Assembly: GCF_009909185.1 (NCBI RefSeq) | Contig: NZ_JAAAMV010000019.1 | Coordinates: 1-64,000, forward strand | DNA from: Paenibacillus glycinis | Lineage (GTDB): Bacteria > Bacillota > Bacilli > Paenibacillales > Paenibacillaceae | Reading direction: 5' to 3' | Length of the DNA stretch: 64,000 nucleotides | Shown here: in pieces, positions 8,707 through 17,751 of the stretch | How positions within the stretch are numbered: position 1 is the first letter of the stretch | Layout of the letters: each line of letters starts with the position of its first letter | Position numbers and translations under genes: made by a program | The notes under the pieces: generated by a model | What the model saw: only the letters and a program-made list of their open reading frames with translations | Database searches by the model: none | What the model was told of the DNA's origin: nothing

Positions 8707-9978
8707 TTAAACCATTTCTCCCGCGAGCGCTTCCTTGCGCCCCTTCTCCACGTCCACGTAGACGAGAATCGCGATTCCGACAATAAAGAATGCCAGCAAG
8801 GCCAAGATTCCGTAACGGCTGGATCCGGTTATCGAGCCGACTTTCGCAAACACGAACGGCCCCGCAACGGAAGCGAATTTGCTCGACAGGCTCAAGAAGC
8901 CGAAAAACTCCGCCGTCCGCGACGGCGGAACGAGCTCGGCATACAACGATCTGGCCGTCGCCTGGCTCCCGCCCTGCACTACGCCTACCAATGCGGCCAA
9001 CAGGTAGAAATGGATCGCACTCGTCATGAAGAAACCTAATATCACGATCAGTATGTAGACCACAAGAGAGCTGTAGATCGATCTCTTGATCCCGATCCGC
9101 GAGGCGAATTTGATGAATAACAGCGTACTCGGATAGCCGACGAACTGGGTAATGAGCAGCGCCGCGATCAGGTCGTTCGTTTCGATCCCGATGCCGCTGC
9201 CGTAAATGGTCGCCATGACGATGACGGTGTTGATCCCGTCGTTGAAAAACCAGAACGAGGCCATGTATTTCAGCAGCTCCGGGTAATGCTTTAAAGTCAT
9301 GATCGTTCCTTTTACTTGCTTGAGCCCGTTCTTCATCGTTTCTCCGAAACCGGAAGCCTTGTCCTTTGCCTTTTCCTTGACGTTCCGCATGACCGGCAGC
9401 GAGAAGACGATCCACCAGACGCCGACCATCGCGAAGACGGTTTGCGAGGCGGCCGTCGAATCCCGAAAGCCGAACGTGCCAAATGAAGTAATCATAACAA
9501 GATTAACCAATAGCAGCAACCCGCCGCCCAGATAGCCCATGGCGTATCCTTTGTTGCTAACCGCGTTCATCGTGTCCGGCGTCGAGACGTCGGGCAGCAG
9601 CGCGTCGTAGAACGTATTGGAAGCGGCAAATCCGATCGTGCCCATGATGACCAATATCGAAGCGAGCAGCCAGCCGTTCTCGCCGATGAAGGCCATGCCG
9701 ATGCACGCCGCCGCGCCAAGAAACATGAAAGCCGACAGGAAACGCACCTTCGATCCCGTATAATCCGCCACCGCGCCCAAAATCGGACAAAGCACGGCAA
9801 CGAACAACATCGCGATCGTCTGCGTGTACCCCCAGTACGATTCCGCTGTATTTCCCGCTAACCCCTTGCCGGCAACCTCTTTGTAAAACACCGGCATGAC
9901 CGCAGCCATGATCGTCGTCGCGAATGCGGAGTTCGCCCAATCGTACATCATCCAGCTTCTGACTGCCTTTGGGTTCAT
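8707..9978 (-). CDS. MFS transporter, UMF1 (Atg22-like) family
   Basis: This 423-residue protein has about 12 membrane segments and the family opening RSWMMYDWANSAFATTI, which marks the UMF1 subgroup related to yeast Atg22 effluxers. The substrate is unknown. GAAGGAGAG precedes the ATG at 9978; the longer open frame upstream lacks such a site. It is divergent from a LysR regulator gene 186 bases away, which is a natural candidate regulator, although the regulator could instead act on the phosphatase gene downstream of itself. Confidence 0.86.
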   Translation of the reverse strand: MNPKAVRSWMMYDWANSAFATTIMAAVMPVFYKEVAGKGLAGNTAESYWGYTQTIAMLFVAVLCPILGAVADYTGSKVRFLSAFMFLGAAACIGMAFIGENGWLLASILVIMGTIGFAASNTFYDALLPDVSTPDTMNAVSNKGYAMGYLGGGLLLLVNLVMITSFGTFGFRDSTAASQTVFAMVGVWWIVFSLPVMRNVKEKAKDKASGFGETMKNGLKQVKGTIMTLKHYPELLKYMASFWFFNDGINTVIVMATIYGSGIGIETNDLIAALLITQFVGYPSTLLFIKFASRIGIKRSIYSSLVVYILIVILGFFMTSAIHFYLLAALVGVVQGGSQATARSLYAELVPPSRTAEFFGFLSLSSKFASVAGPFVFAKVGSITGSSRYGILALLAFFIVGIAILVYVDVEKGRKEALAGEMV

Positions 9979-10089
9979 GCGGTTCTCTCCTTCATAGCGC
10001 TTTTGTCTCATCTCTACCGAGACCATTCGACGAAGGTCCCGAGATTCCTTTTAAAGGTATTGTTAAGCCCGCCCCGGTCCTTCCGCGCT

Positions 10090-10118
10090 TTGCTGTTCCT
10101 TCGTTTATCATTTATAAT
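10090..10118 (+). promoter_or_regulatory. Sigma-A promoter of the LysR-PHP unit
   Basis: TTGCTG (10090-10095) and TATAAT (10113-10118) are 17 bases apart, about 50 bases before the LysR start. Confidence 0.6.
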
Positions 10119-10164
10119 AGTATGGTACTGTGATAAAAATCTTTGATGGATTGGGAGGGATTCC

Positions 10165-11067
10165 GTGAACATTAACCAGCTTGAGACGTTATTGACGATT
10201 TCCCGAACGATGAGCTTCCGCAAAGCGGGTGAACTGCTCAATCTGACGCAGCCGGCCGTATCCGCTCAGATCAAAAGTCTCGAGGACGAGTTCAAGGCGG
10301 TGCTAATCGATCGGAATCAGCCCGTGACGTTAACGGACCGCGGACAAGTCTTTCTGGATCATGCCGAACGGATTCTCGCCATCGTCGAGGAGCTCAAGCA
10401 GAAGCTGTCCGATCTCAACCAGACGCCGCAGGGGCATATCGTGCTCGGCACCACCTCCTCGATCGCCATTCAAATTCTGCCGCGCGTGCTGTCCTATTTT
10501 CAAAATCAATTTCCGCTCATCAAAACGACCATTCATTCCATGCCCTCTTCCGGCGTCATGACGAGCGTGGAGAACGGCAGCGTCGATATCGGCATCACGT
10601 ACCTGAACGAGCGCAATCCGAACGTGGAAACCTCGATTCTCTATTACGACACGTACGAGCTGGTCGTCGCGCCGGAGCATCCCATGAGCGATTTGAAGCA
10701 TACTACGGTGGAATCGCTCAAGGACATCCCGATGATCATGCTGTCGCCCGATACGCTGGGACGCCGGTTCCTGGATCAGATCTTCCGGAAATACAACCTT
10801 CAGCCCAATATCGTCATGGAGCTGTCCAGCAGCGAGGAAGTCAAACGGATGGTGGAAATCAATCTCGGCGCCGCGGTCGTCTCCAAGCTGTCCATTGCCA
10901 ACGAGGTGCGCCTCGGCACGCTGAAACGCATCAAGGTCGGCGAGCTGGACATGAGTCATCCCGTCGGACTCGTCTATAAGTCGGGGAGGTACATCAACTC
11001 CGCCATGCAGCAATTTCTGAGCGATTTGAAAGGCATGCCCGAGGATCAATTCATCAGCAGCGAATAG
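10165..11067 (+). CDS. LysR-family transcriptional regulator
   Basis: This is a 300-residue LysR regulator: an N-terminal winged helix-turn-helix (MSFRKAGELLNLTQPAVSAQIKSLE region, residues 15-40), a linker helix, and a periplasmic-binding-like effector domain from about residue 90. It starts at GTG 10165, after GGGAGGGA. It resembles the CysL/YwfK type of Bacillus, but I cannot name the effector. It lies 11 bases upstream of the histidinol-phosphatase-like gene, so the two are co-transcribed, and it is divergent from the UMF1 transporter. Confidence 0.9.
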   Translation: MNINQLETLLTISRTMSFRKAGELLNLTQPAVSAQIKSLEDEFKAVLIDRNQPVTLTDRGQVFLDHAERILAIVEELKQKLSDLNQTPQGHIVLGTTSSIAIQILPRVLSYFQNQFPLIKTTIHSMPSSGVMTSVENGSVDIGITYLNERNPNVETSILYYDTYELVVAPEHPMSDLKHTTVESLKDIPMIMLSPDTLGRRFLDQIFRKYNLQPNIVMELSSSEEVKRMVEINLGAAVVSKLSIANEVRLGTLKRIKVGELDMSHPVGLVYKSGRYINSAMQQFLSDLKGMPEDQFISSE

Positions 11068-11078
11068 GAGAGGATCTC

Positions 11079-11888
11079 ATGAAATTCGACTTACATACGC
11101 ATCATTTCCGGTGCGGACACGCGGACGACAACATTGAAGATTACATCAAAGCCGCGCTGAAGGCCGGTCTCGGCGTCATCGGCATATCCGACCATTCCCC
11201 GTTCTTCGCGAGCGACCGCGATCATCTGAATCCCGGCATCGCGATGGCCAAGAGCGAATTTGCCCATTACGTCGACGAAGTGCTGCGTCTGAAAGCCAAG
11301 TACGAAGGCAAGATCGACGTCCTGCTCGGCGTCGAATCGGACTTTTTCCCCGAGCATGCGGTGCTCTATCGGGACACCTATGCCAAATATCCGTTCGATT
11401 ACATCATCGGCTCCGTGCATCAGTCGCGCGGCGTCAGCATCTTCAACCGCAACCGCTGGAACGGCTTGTCGGAGGAGAGCAAGATCGACGAAAAACGCCA
11501 TTATTATAAGTTGATCGGCGAATCCGCGCGGAGCGGCATGTTCCAGGTGCTCGGCCATATCGACGCCATGAAGGGCTATTACCCGGCGTTCTCGGACATT
11601 ATGGCGGACGACGCCATCGATGAGGCGCTTCGCCTGATCGCCGACAGTAAAGCCTCCATCGAAATCAATACGTCCGGGGGCACGAAGGACGTCGGCGGCT
11701 GGTATCCGTCGGATGCGATATTGGAGCGGGCCTGCCATTACGGCGTTTCGGTCACCTTCGGATCCGACGCGCACAAGCCGAGGCGCGTCGGCGAAGATTG
11801 GGAGCTTGTCGCGAAGCGATTGAAGGAAATCGGCTTCAAGCATTGGCAGTACTACAAGAACAAGCAGCCCGTCGTCGTCCCGTTATAA
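11079..11888 (+). CDS. PHP-domain histidinol-phosphatase-like protein
   Basis: This 269-residue PHP-domain protein belongs to the HisK-like histidinol-phosphatase group. The first metal motif is DLHTHHFRCGHAD at residues 4-16. Further ligand regions are GISDHSPF, GVESDFF, IIGSVHQ, VLGHIDAMK and TFGSDAHKPRRVG. The expected reaction is hydrolysis of histidinol phosphate in histidine synthesis. No other his genes are nearby, and the upstream partner is a LysR regulator, so another phosphoester substrate is possible. AGGAGAG precedes the ATG. Confidence 0.85.
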   Translation: MKFDLHTHHFRCGHADDNIEDYIKAALKAGLGVIGISDHSPFFASDRDHLNPGIAMAKSEFAHYVDEVLRLKAKYEGKIDVLLGVESDFFPEHAVLYRDTYAKYPFDYIIGSVHQSRGVSIFNRNRWNGLSEESKIDEKRHYYKLIGESARSGMFQVLGHIDAMKGYYPAFSDIMADDAIDEALRLIADSKASIEINTSGGTKDVGGWYPSDAILERACHYGVSVTFGSDAHKPRRVGEDWELVAKRLKEIGFKHWQYYKNKQPVVVPL

Positions 11889-11896
11889 GGCCGGAC

Positions 11897-11928
11897 AAAA
11901 AAAAGTGGACCTGCACACCGCAGGTCCA
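11897..11928 (-). terminator. Minus-strand terminator with no minus gene close by
   Basis: TGGACCTGC / GCAGGTCCA forms a 9-base stem. The T-run (eight bases) is on the minus-strand side only; the plus side continues AACACAT. It therefore looks built to stop transcription coming from the right, where the nearest minus-strand gene starts at 13795. Confidence 0.6.
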
Positions 11929-12052
11929 AACACATATATAATCAAAAGGGGGTCTTGGTCAGTATCTTACCCCACGAATGTAAAGGGACGATAACAGGAA
12001 CATTGCAGTTGTATGACAAATATTCGCGCGCCCGGCAGAAAGGTGAATCCTC

Positions 12053-12964
12053 ATGTGGTTTGCGGCAGCCGTCAGCAGCGCTTTGCTCTTCGGGCTTGCG
12101 GGCTGGTGGATGAAGGTGTCCCAGATGCAGGGCGGTTCGTCCGCCTATTTGTTTCTGGGACTTTATTTGTCCGGCACGGCCGGTTTCGGCGTGCACGGCT
12201 TGGTCGAAGATACGCTGCGAGGCGCGTTGAACGATCCGCGGATATGGATCGCGGGATTATTGATCGGCGCCGGATCGGCGCTTGGCAACGCCTTGTTCAT
12301 GAAAGCCTTGGCGTGCGGCCCGGCCAGCCTCACTTCGCCGCTCACGAACATGAACATCGTCTTGGTCATCGCGCTTGGCACCTTCGCCTACGACGAAGCA
12401 TTGACGGGCTTCGAACTGGCCGGCGTGCTGCTCCTGCTCACGGCGGTCGTGCTGATCTCGGTCAAATTCGGCGGGAAGCAAACGGCGATTCGCCCCAAGT
12501 GGCACCTGTACGTCGGCCTCGGCATTTTGCTGTTCGCGCTGCGCAACGGAGGGCTGAAGGTCACCGAAGAAATGGGACTCGGCGGAACGCCGGTGTTGTT
12601 CGTTGCGTACCTGCTCTCCTTCGGCGGATTCGCCTGGGTTGCCGCCAGGGAAAGGACGCAGGTCCGATCGCTTGGCAAGTTAGGCGCACACAGCCTGCAA
12701 GCGTCAACGCTCGATCGCAGCAGCCGAGCGAATGCCGTCGGGTTGAAATGGGGACTGCTCGCCGGTCTCTTCTCATACGCCGGGTTGCAGCTGTACGCCG
12801 TGGCGCTGCAAACGGGACAAGCCAGTATCGCCGGGCCGATCTTTGCCGCGAACAGCCTTGTCGTCGCCGCGGGAGCCATCGTCCTGTACCGCGAACGCTT
12901 GAACGCGCTGCAGTGGTCCGCCTTCGTCTTAACGTTTGCCGGGCTGATTCTGATTCGATTGTGA
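12053..12964 (+). CDS. DMT-superfamily (EamA-like) transporter
   Basis: This 303-residue protein has about ten hydrophobic segments arranged as two repeats, as in EamA/DMT metabolite exporters. Segments such as LTSPLTNMNIVLVIALGTFAYDE (shown here in part) and the C-terminal half GPIFAANSLVVAAGAIVLYRE resemble the paired EamA signatures. A polar loop of about 40 residues splits the halves. AGAAAGGTG precedes the ATG. The substrate is unknown. Its last 36 bases overlap the end of a convergent gene. Confidence 0.85.
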   Translation: MWFAAAVSSALLFGLAGWWMKVSQMQGGSSAYLFLGLYLSGTAGFGVHGLVEDTLRGALNDPRIWIAGLLIGAGSALGNALFMKALACGPASLTSPLTNMNIVLVIALGTFAYDEALTGFELAGVLLLLTAVVLISVKFGGKQTAIRPKWHLYVGLGILLFALRNGGLKVTEEMGLGGTPVLFVAYLLSFGGFAWVAARERTQVRSLGKLGAHSLQASTLDRSSRANAVGLKWGLLAGLFSYAGLQLYAVALQTGQASIAGPIFAANSLVVAAGAIVLYRERLNALQWSAFVLTFAGLILIRL

Positions 12965-13795
12965 CTGTCCCCGCGAGAAGACCCTTCGCAGGGTCGATTG
13001 GGCCGACTCCTTGCCGCGTCTCATGTAACGGCGAAAGCGGTTCGCGGCCGACAGCTTCATCGCGGAACCCCATCCATCGTACCTGCCGTCTCTTCCGTCC
13101 AGCAGCCGGTGCAGCTCGCGCACGCGCGCGTTGATCGTATCCAGCCGCACGTCCTCGTACTTGCTGATGACGAGCGGATACGGATACTCCTGCTCCGGTT
13201 GGCTTTCCTTTTCCTTCTCGATGACGTATCCCTGCTTCTGCAGCAGCGCCTCCATGGAGATCCGGTCCTCGTCCGCGCGAAATAAAAGCCAATGGTAGAC
13301 GTTGCGCGGCTCCGCGATTTTGTCGCCTTTATGGATCAGCGCGTAGATCATCTGCGCATTGTGAACGAACAGCTCCTCGAGCGAATCCGGCAGCAGAAAT
13401 CGGTAAAATTCCCATTCGGGATCCGGCTTAATGTAAGACTGCGCCCGATGCGGCCACTGTTCGTCCAGCCACGCGCGCAGCGTCTCCCCGCTCAGCTTCC
13501 CCCCGGCCAAATAATAGTAAAACTCCAGCCTCGTCGCCGCGTTGATGCGTCCGATATACACCGCGTCAGCAGTGCGTTTCAGCCAATGCTCCAGCTTCGA
13601 TTCCAGCTCTTCCAGCTGGACGATAACCTGCTTGTTATTGCGGCTTCGCTCGCGAACCGGATACAGATTGACGGTAACGGAAAGGAGCTCCGAATAATCC
13701 GCCGGCGGCGCCGTGCCTTTATATCCAATATTCACAAGAACCCGCATCTGCTCGTTGCCTGCGCGACGTTCGTAGAATCCCCAATTGTCTGTCAT
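12929..13795 (-). CDS. DUF695 / RraB-like domain protein
   Basis: This is a 288-residue soluble protein. Residues 1 to about 130 resemble DUF695. The C-terminal third (EDRISMEALLQKQGYVIE and LLDGRDGRYDGWGS) resembles the RraB regulator-of-ribonuclease fold. The last 35 residues are Arg- and Gln-rich. A role in RNA turnover would be inference from the fold only. The start at 13795 lacks a strong ribosome-binding site. Its 3' end overlaps the DMT gene by 36 bases, and no terminator is visible before 11928, so its transcript may run antisense through the DMT gene. Confidence 0.72.
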   Translation of the reverse strand: MTDNWGFYERRAGNEQMRVLVNIGYKGTAPPADYSELLSVTVNLYPVRERSRNNKQVIVQLEELESKLEHWLKRTADAVYIGRINAATRLEFYYYLAGGKLSGETLRAWLDEQWPHRAQSYIKPDPEWEFYRFLLPDSLEELFVHNAQMIYALIHKGDKIAEPRNVYHWLLFRADEDRISMEALLQKQGYVIEKEKESQPEQEYPYPLVISKYEDVRLDTINARVRELHRLLDGRDGRYDGWGSAMKLSAANRFRRYMRRGKESAQSTLRRVFSRGQSQSNQNQPGKR

Positions 13796-14065
13796 TGCGC
13801 ACCTCGATACCGTCCTATGAACGGCTTCCTTAGCTCGTACTGTTTCCCACTATTATAGCAGTCCGACTTCCGCCGCGTACTAGAAAATATTTCGGCATCG
13901 CGCGCGTAGTTCGTGAGCACTATTTTCATAATCTTTGATCGAGCACGGACTTACTTTAATATAGTTGGCGAAAAATAAAAAGTATTTCTTCGTTGGAAGC
14001 CCTTTATCCATTCCCTTTACAAAACCTCCTGTGTTACAATAGAGGCAGCAAAGAGGGGTGATAAC

Positions 14066-14374
14066 GTGGATTTATCCAAAATGTGCCCAAAGTATGAATG
14101 CGCAACCGAGATGCTCGGAAAAAAATGGACCGGCTTGATTATACGGGTTCTGTTGGGCGGACCGAAACGGTTCAAGGAAATCAAGGAACAAATTCCGGAA
14201 ATGAGCGACAAAATGCTTACGGACCGGATGAAGGAATTGGAGCATGCCGATATCATCAAACGGAGTGTCTATCCGGAGATGCCCGTCCGGATCGAATACG
14301 AATTGACCGAGAAAGGGCGAGGACTGGAGCCCGTTATCCGATCCATTCAAGATTGGGGCGAACACTGGTGCTAA
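14066..14374 (+). CDS. HxlR-family transcriptional regulator
   Basis: This 102-residue winged-helix protein is of the HxlR/YodB type: CATEMLGKKWTGLII, KRFKEIKEQIPEMSDKMLTDRMKELE as the DNA-reading region, then YELTEKGRGLEPVI. It starts at GTG 14066 after AAGAGGGGTG. Cys7 and Cys12 (MCPKYECA) lie near the N-terminus, where the redox-sensing Cys of YodB, CatR and HypR is found, so sensing of quinones, aldehydes or hypochlorite is plausible. It converges with a DoxX gene and shares its terminator. Confidence 0.92.
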   Translation: MDLSKMCPKYECATEMLGKKWTGLIIRVLLGGPKRFKEIKEQIPEMSDKMLTDRMKELEHADIIKRSVYPEMPVRIEYELTEKGRGLEPVIRSIQDWGEHWC

Positions 14375-14491
14375 GCCGCCGAACGTGACGCGGCTTTGCT
14401 TTCATAGCGGGTCCCCGCGGTTATCCGCGGTCAAGTAGACAATGAAAGACTTAACCGATAACCTTGGCGATAACAGCAAGCTTGTTCTGAC

Positions 14492-14526
14492 AAAGAAGCC
14501 CTCGCATTATATGCGAGGGCTTCTTT
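14492..14526. terminator. Bidirectional terminator
   Basis: A 15-base stem (AAAGAAGCCCTCGCA and its complement) with a short loop stops the hxlR-type gene (+) and the doxX-type gene (-). Confidence 0.88.
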
Positions 14527-14562
14527 GTCGTCGATACATCCGTTCAAGGTCGATAGAACTGC

Positions 14563-14931
14563 CTACGAAAACGGACGCCGGAAGCCTTCGGCGTTGGCGG
14601 CAAGAAGAACGATCGCAATAATCGCGAGCACGAGCGCGGGCAGCGCTTTGCCGAACGAATCCTTGACCCGAACATGCGCAACGACCGCAATCAGCATCAT
14701 GACGGCGAACCAGGCTCCGGCCCATGCCAGGATTCCCGGCTTCCAGAAGCCGATCACCAGACCGGCGATCCCGATTAACTGAAACAGACCGGTCACGACG
14801 CGAAACCACTGAGGCAGCCGCAAATGATCGAAGGCTTCGATTTGCGCTTTAACGCCCGCAACGTTCATGCCGCCGCCCAAGAGGAAAGCCAGAATCAAAA
14901 CCATCTGCAAAACAAGGCTTACTATCGACAT
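14563..14931 (-). CDS. DoxX-family membrane protein
   Basis: This 122-residue protein has four hydrophobic helices and resembles the DoxX/DoxD-like family. Features are FLLGGGMNVAGVKAQIEAF near the first helix and GFWKPGILAWAGAW in the middle. Members are often linked to redox or thiol stress and are frequently controlled by HxlR regulators; here an HxlR gene lies next door but convergent. I prefer the ATG at 14931, 9 bases after GGGAGTG, over the GTG at 14943. Confidence 0.82.
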   Translation of the reverse strand: MSIVSLVLQMVLILAFLLGGGMNVAGVKAQIEAFDHLRLPQWFRVVTGLFQLIGIAGLVIGFWKPGILAWAGAWFAVMMLIAVVAHVRVKDSFGKALPALVLAIIAIVLLAANAEGFRRPFS

Positions 14932-15080
14932 GCCTCGAATCACTCCCAGGATATTATTGGGTTTCGCTCTTCATTATGTATCCTAGGATCCGTTCTTGAG
15001 AAGAGGGCACATTTTCGGAGCCTTTAAGCATTTTCGAAACTATGCGGCTTTTCTAACGGAACCGACCTTTCCGAATATGA

Positions 15081-15119
15081 AAAGAAGCCGTTCCCGAGGT
15101 ACCCGGGAACGGCTTCTTA
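15081..15119 (-). terminator. Terminator of the sdhCAB operon
   Basis: AAGAAGCCGTTCCCG pairs with CGGGAACGGCTTCTT and is flanked by A/T on the minus-strand exit side. It is the last of three successive hairpins after sdhB. Confidence 0.8.
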
Positions 15120-15120
15120 T

Positions 15121-15194
15121 AAACCTGCCGCGCAGGTTTGGCGAATGGGCGCGACTTTGGTGCGGAGCACCACGGGAGCGCCCATCGCCAAACC
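15121..15194 (-). repeat. Overlapping inverted repeats in the sdhB 3' region
   Basis: Two hairpins share bases. The first pairs 15121-15128 with 15132-15139 (AAACCTGC / GCAGGTTT). The second pairs 15135-15152 with 15178-15194 (17 pairs with one bulged base) and contains an inner GGTGC/GCACC stem. Both use 15135-15139, so they exclude each other. Neither has a T-run. Confidence 0.75.
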
Positions 15195-15199
15195 GGAGC

Positions 15200-15964
15200 T
15201 TACATGCCCAGCCATTTCTTGAACAAATGCTTCGTCGTATCCTTGTTGATCGCCGCGATCGAAGTCGTGAGCGGGATGCCCTTCGGGCACGAGCGCACGC
15301 AGTTCTGCGAGTTGCCGCAGCCTTCGATGCCGCCGTCTTCCATCAAGGCTTCCAGACGCTCTTCCTTGTTCATTTCGCCCGTCGGATGCGCGTTGAACAA
15401 GCGAACTTGCGAGATCGCCGCCGGACCGATGAAGCTGTTGCGGTCGTTCACGTTCGGACACGACTCCAGGCAGACGCCGCAGGTCATGCATTTCGACAGC
15501 TCATAAGCCCATTGGCGCTTCGTTTCCGCCATGCGCGGGCCGGGACCGAGATCGTAGGTGCCGTCGATCGGGATCCAGGCTTTGACGCGCTTCAAGGCGT
15601 TGAACATGCGCTCGCGGTTGATGACCAAATCGCGCACGACCGGGAAGGTGCTCATCGGCTGCAGGCGAATCGGCTGTTCCAGCTGATCGATCAGCGAGCT
15701 GCACGCTTGGCGCGGTTTGCCGTTGATGACCATCGAGCACGCGCCGCAGACCTCCTCCAGACAGTTGGATTCCCAACAAACCGGAGCCGTTTTCTGTCCG
15801 TCGCGTTTCTTCGGGTTGCGCTGAATTTCCATCAGCGCGCTGATTACGTTCATGTTCGCGCGGTACGGAACTTCGAATTCTTCCGTATACGGCGCGGAAT
15901 CCGGAGCGTCTTGACGCGTAATGACCAGCTTAACCGTTTTAGTTGCTACTGCTGTTTCCGCCAT
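15200..15964 (-). CDS. sdhB: Succinate dehydrogenase iron-sulfur subunit
   Basis: SdhB (254 aa) carries electrons from SdhA flavin to the membrane anchor in complex II. The plant-type 2Fe-2S ligands are in CWESNCLEEVCGAC plus a later Cys. The ferredoxin-like half has CMTCGVCLESCP and CVRSCPKGIP for the 4Fe-4S and 3Fe-4S centres. GAAGGAG precedes the ATG. It is the last gene of sdhC-sdhA-sdhB, 14 bases after sdhA. Menaquinone is the expected acceptor because mqn genes are present. Confidence 0.97.
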   Translation of the reverse strand: MAETAVATKTVKLVITRQDAPDSAPYTEEFEVPYRANMNVISALMEIQRNPKKRDGQKTAPVCWESNCLEEVCGACSMVINGKPRQACSSLIDQLEQPIRLQPMSTFPVVRDLVINRERMFNALKRVKAWIPIDGTYDLGPGPRMAETKRQWAYELSKCMTCGVCLESCPNVNDRNSFIGPAAISQVRLFNAHPTGEMNKEERLEALMEDGGIEGCGNSQNCVRSCPKGIPLTTSIAAINKDTTKHLFKKWLGM

Positions 15965-15978
15965 CGTTATTCTCCTTC

Positions 15979-17727
15979 CTATGATTTGTCTTTGGAGTAG
16001 TCGCGTTTACGCGGCGTGATCAGCGAGACGTCGACTTCCTCGTACGAGATTTGCGGGCCTTCGGCCGTCCACTTGGCTTTGGTGGTCTTCAGGAAATCCT
16101 CGTCGTTGCGTTCCGGGAATTCCGGCTTGTAATGCGCGCCGCGGCTTTCGTTGCGCATGAGGGCGCCCAGCGTCATCGCTTCGGACAACTCCATCATGTT
16201 CCACAGTTGGCGGGTGAACGCCACGCCGGCATTGTTCCAGCGCGCCGTATCGTTGATGTTGATGTTCTTGTAGCGCTGCTTCAGATCCTTGATCGTCGCG
16301 ATCGTTTCTTCCAGACGCTTGTTGAACCGGACGACCGTCATATTGTTCGTCATCAGTTCGCCAAGCTCTTTGTGCAGCACGTACGCGTTCTCGGTGCCGT
16401 CCATTTTCAAGATGCTTTCGTACTTGTCGGTTTGACGTTTCTTCTCGCTGTCGAAGACCGAGGAGGAGATGTCGTCGGCCGATTTTTTCAGGCCTTTGAT
16501 GTATTCGACGGCTTTCGGTCCCGTGATCATGCCGCCGTAGATGGCGGAGAGCAGGGAGTTCGCGCCGAGACGGTTCGCGCCGTGGTATTGATATTCGCAC
16601 TCGCCGCAGGCGAACAAGCCCGGGATGTTCGTCATTTGGTTGAAATCGACCCACATGCCGCCCATGGAATAGTGAACCGCCGGGAAAATCTTCATCGGAA
16701 TCTTCCGCGGGTCGTCGCCCGTGAACTTCTCGTAGATCTCGATGATGCCGCCGAGCTTCACGTCCAGCTCTTTCGGATCTTTGTGGGAGAGGTCAAGGTA
16801 CACCATGTTCTCGCCGTTGATGCCGAGCTTCTCGTCGACGCAGACCGCGAAGATCTCGCGCGTCGCGATGTCGCGCGGCACGAGGTTGCCGTACGCCGGG
16901 TACTTCTCTTCGAGGAAGTACCAAGGCTTGCCGTCTTTGTACGTCCAGATCCGGCCGCCTTCGCCGCGCGCGGATTCGGACATCAGGCGCAGCTTGTCGT
17001 CGCCCGGGATCGCGGTCGGATGAATTTGGATGAATTCGCCGTTCGCGTAATAGACGCCTTGTTGGTACACCGCGCTCGCGGCCGTCCCCGTGTTGATGAC
17101 GGAGTTCGTCGTTTTGCCGAAAATAATGCCGGGGCCGCCGGAAGCGAGAATGGTCGCGTCAGCCGAAAACGTATGGATCTCCATCGTGCGCAAGTCTTGC
17201 GCGGACACGCCGCGGCAGATGCCGTCGTCGTCCAGAATCGCGCCCATGAATTCCCAGTGCTCGCGCTTCGTCACGAGTCCGGCCGTTTCCCAGCGGCGAA
17301 CCTGCTCGTCCAGCGCGTACAGCAGCTGCTGGCCCGTCGTGGCGCCGGCGAATGCCGTGCGGTGATACTGCGTGCCGCCGAAACGGCGGAAGTCCAGCAA
17401 GCCTTCCGGCGTACGGCTGAACATGACGCCCATCCGGTCCATCAAGTGGATGATGCCCGGCGCCGCGTCGCACATCGCTTTGACCGGCGGTTGGTTCGCC
17501 AGGAAGTCGCCGCCGTATACCGTATCGTCGAAATGCTCCCAGGTGGAGTCGCCTTCGCCCTTCGTATTCACGGCGCCGTTGATGCCGCCTTGCGCGCAGA
17601 CGGAGTGCGACCGCTTGACCGGCACGACCGAGAACAGGTCGACGTGCACGCCGGCTTCCGCGGCTTTTATCGTAGCCATTAGGCCGGCGAGACCGCCGCC
17701 AACGACAATAATTCTATTTTTAGCCAT
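15979..17727 (-). CDS. sdhA: Succinate dehydrogenase flavoprotein subunit
   Basis: SdhA (582 aa) oxidises succinate to fumarate using covalently bound FAD. The Rossmann motif VVGGGLAGLMATIKAAE is at the N-terminus, the FAD-linking His lies in RSHSVCAQGGING, and catalytic Arg/His regions include HPTAIPG and the later HYSMGGMWVD and GANRLGANSLL. AAGGAGTG precedes the ATG. Its length and order (C-A-B) match the Bacillus complex with a single diheme anchor. Confidence 0.97.
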   Translation of the reverse strand: MAKNRIIVVGGGLAGLMATIKAAEAGVHVDLFSVVPVKRSHSVCAQGGINGAVNTKGEGDSTWEHFDDTVYGGDFLANQPPVKAMCDAAPGIIHLMDRMGVMFSRTPEGLLDFRRFGGTQYHRTAFAGATTGQQLLYALDEQVRRWETAGLVTKREHWEFMGAILDDDGICRGVSAQDLRTMEIHTFSADATILASGGPGIIFGKTTNSVINTGTAASAVYQQGVYYANGEFIQIHPTAIPGDDKLRLMSESARGEGGRIWTYKDGKPWYFLEEKYPAYGNLVPRDIATREIFAVCVDEKLGINGENMVYLDLSHKDPKELDVKLGGIIEIYEKFTGDDPRKIPMKIFPAVHYSMGGMWVDFNQMTNIPGLFACGECEYQYHGANRLGANSLLSAIYGGMITGPKAVEYIKGLKKSADDISSSVFDSEKKRQTDKYESILKMDGTENAYVLHKELGELMTNNMTVVRFNKRLEETIATIKDLKQRYKNININDTARWNNAGVAFTRQLWNMMELSEAMTLGALMRNESRGAHYKPEFPERNDEDFLKTTKAKWTAEGPQISYEEVDVSLITPRKRDYSKDKS

Positions 17728-17751
17728 TCCTTTTCACTCCTTGTCTTGAAC

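Noticed and set aside
16051-17682. A 543-codon open frame on the strand opposite sdhA
   Set aside because: It is a shadow of sdhA caused by GC-rich codons; its Arg/Val/His-rich product has no domain and sdhA is certain.
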